64,000 nt of DNA from Agrobacterium cavarae. GTDB lineage: Bacteria; Pseudomonadota; Alphaproteobacteria; Rhizobiales; Rhizobiaceae. The translations under genes were made by a program, and so were the position numbers. This document shows, piece after piece, positions 60,224 through 64,000 of this stretch. Under the pieces are notes generated by a model. It was not told the origin of the DNA and searched no databases. It saw only the letters and a list, made by a program, of their open reading frames with translations. Positions within the stretch are counted from its first letter, which is position 1, and the number at the start of each line of letters is the position of its first letter. The DNA is taken from contig NZ_SISF01000027.1 in the NCBI RefSeq assembly GCF_004310285.1, positions 62,001 through 126,000 on the forward strand, given 5' to 3'.

Positions 60224-61189
60224 ATGAAGGTTGTTTTGGGATTGGCGCTTGGTCTTTTGGCATCCGTGACGACCTTTGGTCAGGCGCTGGCGGCCGAGCT
60301 TTCTGAGATACGCATCGATTGGGCGACCTATAATCCTGTCAGTCTGGTGCTGAAGAATGACGGTCTGTTGGAGAAGGAGTTCAGCAAGGACGGCATCAAG
60401 GTGACCTGGGTGCAGTCCGCGGGCTCCAACAAGGCGCTGGAGTTCCTTAATGCCTCATCGCTGGATTTCGGCTCGACCGCAGGTGCTGCCGCTCTCATAG
60501 GGCGCGTCAACGGTAATCCCATCAAATCGGTCTATGTTTATTCCCGTCCTGAATGGACGGCGCTTGTGACCCGGAAAGACACCGGCATTGCCAAGGTGGC
60601 GGATCTGAAGGGTAAATCCATTGCTGTGACACGCGGAACTGATCCGCATATTTTTCTGGTCCGCGCTTTGGCGGAAGCTGGCCTTTCCGAGAAGGATGTC
60701 AAACTTGTGCTTCTGCAGCACGCGGATGGCAAGCTGGCGTTGCAGCGTGGGGATGTTGATGCCTGGGCCGGTCTCGATCCGATTATGGCCTCGGCTGAGG
60801 TGGAGAACGGCGATGTCCTGTTTTATCGCAAGCCAGAGAACAACAGTTGGGGCATTTTGAATGTTCGTGAAGCGTTTGCGAAGGAACATCCCGAAGTCGT
60901 TTCCCGCGTGATTGCTGCCTATGAGGTCGCGCGTAAGAAAGCGATCGCCGAGCCCGGTGTTCTGAAGGCTGCGCTGGTGACTGCAACGAAACTGCCGGAT
61001 AGCGTCATCGCAAAGCAGCTTGAGCGTACCGATCTCAGCCATTCCAGGATCGGTGACGAGCAACGGGAGACCATCGAGGCGGCAGGCATCGCCCTGCAAC
61101 AGGCGGGCGTGATCAAGACGGATGTTGATGTAAAGAAAGTGACAAGCGACTTGATCGATCCAACCTATGGTAGCGCGCTCGGCCAATAG
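60224..61189 (+). CDS. ssuA: Aliphatic sulfonate-binding protein
   Basis: A 321-aa periplasmic binding protein. Signal peptide 1-24 (VVLGLALGLLASVTTFGQALA). Family pattern: IRIDWATYNPVSLVLKNDGLLEKEF, WVQSAGSNKALEFLNASSLDFGSTAGAAAL (core ALEFLNASSLDFGSTAG), DLKGKSIAVTRGTDPHIFLV and QRGDVDAWAGLDPIM. First gene of ssuACB, eleven nt from the permease gene. AGGGAGCAG precedes ATG. The ligand is an alkanesulfonate by family and by the divergent ssuD. Confidence 0.88.
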   Translation: MKVVLGLALGLLASVTTFGQALAAELSEIRIDWATYNPVSLVLKNDGLLEKEFSKDGIKVTWVQSAGSNKALEFLNASSLDFGSTAGAAALIGRVNGNPIKSVYVYSRPEWTALVTRKDTGIAKVADLKGKSIAVTRGTDPHIFLVRALAEAGLSEKDVKLVLLQHADGKLALQRGDVDAWAGLDPIMASAEVENGDVLFYRKPENNSWGILNVREAFAKEHPEVVSRVIAAYEVARKKAIAEPGVLKAALVTATKLPDSVIAKQLERTDLSHSRIGDEQRETIEAAGIALQQAGVIKTDVDVKKVTSDLIDPTYGSALGQ

Positions 61190-61200
61190 GGAGTTGTTCA

Positions 61201-62037
61201 ATGGCGTTGGCCGATTTGTGGCGGGCGGACAGTCAGAAGAAAGAAACCGGGATGCGTGCGATACGCGTCCCGGTTCTCGACAATCCAGTTTTCGGCCTGA
61301 TATTTCCATGCATTCTCCTCCTCCTATGGGAGGGTCTGGTCCGTTCCGGACTTATCGAGGGACGGTTGATGCCGCCGCCGTCGCGCGTCTTCCAGACCAT
61401 CGGCGAACTTGCATCTTCGGGCGAACTGGCAGGTCACATTGGCATTACGCTCTGGCGTGTCGCGGTCGGTTTTTTGGCAGGCGCTGCTTTTGGCACAGTC
61501 ATCGGTGCCGTCACCGGATATTCACAGCGTTTGAGCCGTCTACTCGACCCAACGCTGCAAGCGCTTCGCGCCATTCCATCCATTGCCTGGGTCCCGTTGT
61601 TTATACTGTGGTTTGGGATATTCGAAGCATCCAAGGTCGCGCTGATTGCCGTCGGTGTCTTCTTTCCAGTCTATCTCGGCGTTTACGGCGCCGTTCGTGG
61701 TGTCGATCGTAAGGTGGTGGAAGTCGGTCGAATATTTCGTCTGTCTGATTTCCGACTTGTGCGGCGTATTCTTCTGCCTTCCGTCTTGCCGGACTATGTG
61801 CTGGCACTTCGGGCCGGTCTCGGGCTTGGCTGGATGTTCGTGGTGGCTGCGGAGTTCATGGGTGCTTCGAACGGGCTTGGCTATCTTCTCGTGGATGGGC
61901 AGCAACTGGGCAAGCCCGACCAGATTCTGGCTGCGATCCTCATTTTCGCTGTCTTCGGAAAGTTGACGGACACGCTGCTGATTGTCGGTAGCGCGCCTTT
62001 TGTTCGGTGGCATGATCACCACGGCCGGAAGAGATAA
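61201..62037 (+). CDS. ssuC: Aliphatic sulfonate ABC transporter permease
   Basis: A 278-aa membrane protein: AIPSIAWVPLFILWFGIFEASKVALIAVGVFF and RAGLGLGWMFVVAAEFMGASNGLGYLL are SsuC/TauC-type. About six helices. Same operon as ssuA and ssuB, one base from ssuB. Confidence 0.9.
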   Translation: MALADLWRADSQKKETGMRAIRVPVLDNPVFGLIFPCILLLLWEGLVRSGLIEGRLMPPPSRVFQTIGELASSGELAGHIGITLWRVAVGFLAGAAFGTVIGAVTGYSQRLSRLLDPTLQALRAIPSIAWVPLFILWFGIFEASKVALIAVGVFFPVYLGVYGAVRGVDRKVVEVGRIFRLSDFRLVRRILLPSVLPDYVLALRAGLGLGWMFVVAAEFMGASNGLGYLLVDGQQLGKPDQILAAILIFAVFGKLTDTLLIVGSAPFVRWHDHHGRKR

Positions 62038-62038
62038 G

Positions 62039-62806
62039 ATGTTAATCATAGATGCACTATCGAAGACCTTTCCCAATGGCACGCAAGCGATCAGTGGCTT
62101 CAGTCTTGAGATCAAGCCGGGAGAGGTGCTCGCTATCATTGGTGGCTCTGGATGTGGCAAAAGCACGCTGCTGCGGCTTGTGTCGGGTCTTGAGAGCGCG
62201 ACGCGCGGCCGCATCATCCTCCAGGATAAGACGCTTACCGAACCCGATGAACGTGTGAACCTTGTTTTCCAGGAACCAAGGCTCTTTCCGTGGTTGAGTG
62301 TCGCGGACAATATCGGCTTCGGGCTGAAGCACCTCTCTCGCGAAGATCGTCACCTTCGTGTTTTGCAGGCGTTGGACCGTCTGGGTCTGTCGGCCTATGG
62401 AGACCGGTGGGTGCGCGAGCTGTCCGGCGGTCAGGCACAGCGCGTCTCGCTGGCTCGCGCTCTGGTGGTTGAGCCGGCGGTTCTGTTGCTGGACGAACCG
62501 TTTTCGGCGCTTGATGCGATGACGAGGACATCTCTGCAAGATCATCTCTCGGATCTATGGCTCGAACAGCGCACGACCATGCTGCTTGTTACGCATGATA
62601 TCGAAGAGGCTGTCGTGCTCGCCGACAGGATCGTCGTTATGCAGCCATCGCCTGGACGGATATTCGAAACGGTCAGTGTCGATCTCGCGCGCAAACGGGA
62701 TCGAAACTCTACTGCGTTCACTGCTTTGAAAAGCCACCTGTCGGAGTTGCTGGAACGCTCCTTAGCGGTGCGCGCTGATCATGGTGCGGCAGTGAATGCT
62801 GCTTGA
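62039..62806 (+). CDS. ssuB: Aliphatic sulfonate ABC transporter ATP-binding protein
   Basis: A 255-aa ATPase: Walker A IIGGSGCGKSTLLRLVSG, signature LSGGQAQRVSLARAL, Walker B VLLLDEPFSALDAMTR, H-loop LLVTHDIEEAVVL. The frame opens at 61,982 inside ssuC, but ATG 62,039 directly after the ssuC stop is preceded by GGAAGAG and begins the domain properly. Last gene of ssuACB. Confidence 0.91.
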   Translation: MLIIDALSKTFPNGTQAISGFSLEIKPGEVLAIIGGSGCGKSTLLRLVSGLESATRGRIILQDKTLTEPDERVNLVFQEPRLFPWLSVADNIGFGLKHLSREDRHLRVLQALDRLGLSAYGDRWVRELSGGQAQRVSLARALVVEPAVLLLDEPFSALDAMTRTSLQDHLSDLWLEQRTTMLLVTHDIEEAVVLADRIVVMQPSPGRIFETVSVDLARKRDRNSTAFTALKSHLSELLERSLAVRADHGAAVNAA

Positions 62807-62979
62807 GTGCAGCTGCTCCCCCCACTCTTGCACGCAGTTTGGATGTTTTCAACGGCAGGCCCGGACAGGGTAGAGCGTTGTCGGAAACGCACGAAAAATA
62901 GAATAGTGATCTTGTAGAGAATCTTGACCCGCACCCCTTAGCTGGCGAAACTATAAGTCTCACAAAGGGAGAAGGTGAA

Positions 62980-63171
62980 ATGCCGACTGGTTTCAATCTG
63001 TTTTCGCTCGACATGTTCAAGATATTTAAACCAAGCGCTCCCAAGGCGGAATTTACCCCTGAGGAAATGCCGCTGCATTCTCTCGGTCGTGACGACGAAA
63101 GCAAAAATCGCGATCGTGAGCAAGAAGCGGAAATCGCCTTCTGGGGTCTCGCCTGCTACCCCATTGTTTAG
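62980..63171 (+). CDS. Small protein of unknown function (63 aa)
   Basis: Not recognised. A strong GGGAGAAGG lies just before ATG. The 63 residues have an amphipathic start (GFNLFSLDMFKIFKPS), a highly charged middle (GRDDESKNRDREQEAE) and a hydrophobic, Cys-containing end (AFWGLACYPIV). It sits between ssuB and the FAD protein, 50 nt from the latter, so the two may be co-transcribed. A TTGACC-like -35 with a TATAAG-like -10 near 62,929-62,956 may be its promoter, although the spacing is long. It could be a partner or peptide substrate of the flavoprotein. Confidence 0.6.
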   Translation: MPTGFNLFSLDMFKIFKPSAPKAEFTPEEMPLHSLGRDDESKNRDREQEAEIAFWGLACYPIV

Positions 63172-63221
63172 GGCGGGACGGTGCAGCGTTGTCAGCCTTG
63201 CTTCAGGATTGACGTAAAACT

Positions 63222-64000
63222 ATGAAGTCTTTCTCTCCTGCGTCATCTGACCGCGTCAGCGTGGCAATTATCGGCGGTGGATTTACGGGCGCTGCGACGG
63301 CGGTGCATCTTGTTGGAAGCGAAGACACTCCCGCCGACGCATCCGTGGTCGTCGTGGAGCCCCGATCTGATTTGGGCCGCGGTCTTGCGTATAGCGCGAT
63401 CGATCCAGCACACCGGGTAAATGTTCCTGCAGCGAGGATGACGCTTTTTCCCGACATACCAGATGATTTCGAGACTTATCTGAGAGATTTGCCGTCCGAG
63501 CACGATGGTGACCTTATCGGACACGATGGCTCTCCCTATCCCAGACGGTCTGTCTTTGGCGATTATGTTTCGGCACGTCTTCGCCCCTATTTGCAGAGCG
63601 GGCGTATCGGTCACTGGCAAACAGACGCGGTAGCGGTATCTCAAAAAGCTGGCAGTTATGAGATTATAGGGGCCGACGGAAATGCGCTGCTTGCCGATAT
63701 CGTTGTATTGGCGGTGAGCCACCCGCCGCCTTCGCTGCCCAGAGCGCTCGTGCCTTTCCAGAACGACCCAAAGTTGATTGCGGATTTCACGGTTCCTGAT
63801 GCGATAGACGCAATCGATGCTGCGCATCGCGTTCTCATTATAGGCAATGGCCTGACCGCTGCCGATGTGGTCGCGTCGCTCAAAAGACGTGGACATACCG
63901 GCCACATCACCTCTGTATCTCGCAGAGGGCTGAGATCGCGCGGCCACGGACCAGCCGGGCAGGACCCTTTCGGCGATTTTCTGTCCGAGCGACAACAGTC
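63222..64000 (+). CDS. YdhS-like FAD/NAD(P)-binding protein, 5' part
   Basis: The frame opens at ATG 63,222 and runs off the right edge (259 codons seen). N-terminal Rossmann VAIIGGGFTGAATAVHL with the acidic ribose-binding VVVVEPRSDLGRGLAYS, then NVPAARMTLFPD, and a second nucleotide site RVLIIGNGLTAADVVASLKRRGH. This is the layout of the uncharacterised YdhS/COG4529 flavoproteins, possibly hydroxyacylglutathione- or sulfur-linked oxidoreductases in sulfur loci. Function is open. Confidence 0.85.
   Translation, partial: MKSFSPASSDRVSVAIIGGGFTGAATAVHLVGSEDTPADASVVVVEPRSDLGRGLAYSAIDPAHRVNVPAARMTLFPDIPDDFETYLRDLPSEHDGDLIGHDGSPYPRRSVFGDYVSARLRPYLQSGRIGHWQTDAVAVSQKAGSYEIIGADGNALLADIVVLAVSHPPPSLPRALVPFQNDPKLIADFTVPDAIDAIDAAHRVLIIGNGLTAADVVASLKRRGHTGHITSVSRRGLRSRGHGPAGQDPFGDFLSERQQ

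Noticed and set aside
62718-63104. 128-codon minus-strand frame over the end of ssuB and the small gene
   Set aside because: Conflicts with ssuB and with the better supported 63-aa gene; no domain.
1-64000. CRISPR arrays, tRNA/rRNA genes, SAM riboswitch near the sulfur genes
   Set aside because: No regularly spaced direct repeats, no recognisable tRNA or rRNA segments, and no SAM-II-like conserved sequence seen by eye upstream of sulfur operons. A covariance-model search would be decisive.

Overview
The window looks like accessory DNA from a soil or plant-associated alphaproteobacterium of the Rhizobiaceae (Rhizobium/Agrobacterium group). The grounds are the moderately high GC with rhizobial codon use, many solute-binding ABC systems, rhizobial-type intergenic mosaic repeats (two good copies of one 58-base core near 25.5 kb and 37.15 kb), and IS3/IS5 fragments. 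I saw no rRNA, tRNA, CRISPR array or replication origin. Genus and replicon cannot be fixed from the sequence alone.

Layout. (1) 1-8,048, plus strand: a catabolic operon with the end of a peptide-type ABC ATPase, a class III aminotransferase, an amidase, an APH-fold kinase translationally coupled to a phospho-lyase-like class III enzyme, an M20 amidohydrolase and a GntR/FCD regulator. It probably degrades an amide-linked or amino-alcohol compound. (2) 8.1-15.5 kb: UvrD-like helicase, PAS-PAS-GGDEF diguanylate cyclase divergent from a CHASE3 class III nucleotide cyclase, a small protein, a YihY/BrkB membrane protein and a cold-shock protein. (3) 15.9-23.9 kb, minus strand: four coupled glycosylation genes with two striking fusions, GT4+GH1-like (769 aa) and GT4+Gfo/Idh/MocA+MDR dehydrogenase (1,080 aa). 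(4) 24.1-30.0 kb: two stress/envelope proteins, a PRISE-type reductase divergent from an HxlR regulator, and cydABX. (5) 30.3-38.2 kb: proline-iminopeptidase-like hydrolase plus a complete peptide ABC transporter, divergent from a LuxR 'solo' with the plant-responsive (OryR/PipR-type) substitutions, then a second hydrolase. (6) 38.2-39.3 kb: decayed IS5 and IS3 fragments. (7) 39.3-62.8 kb: a large organosulfur-scavenging island with an FMN reductase, an SfnB-like flavoprotein, three LLM-type monooxygenases, a dipeptide-type ABC transporter, a BisC-like molybdoenzyme, a GlcD-like oxidase, a DsbA-fold/TetR/KPR-like module, tauABC and ssuD/ssuACB. (8) 62.9-64 kb: a 63-aa small protein and the start of a YdhS-like FAD/NAD(P) protein.

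Most interesting signals. In region 5, the same 16-bp dyad (CTATCA-N4-TGATAG) lies upstream of both hydrolase genes at almost identical distance (67 and 66 nt), and one copy is shared with luxR. This suggests a self-contained plant-signal regulon of sensor, importer and two peptidases. In region 7, a different dyad (TTCTA-N9-TAGAA, a T-N11-A LysR-like geometry) recurs in front of several sulfur operons, with flanking conservation at three of them. Region 3 appears to be a glycoside pathway whose enzymes have been physically fused, with no polymerase or exporter beside it. These functional readings are inferences from sequence motifs and gene order; no database search was run.
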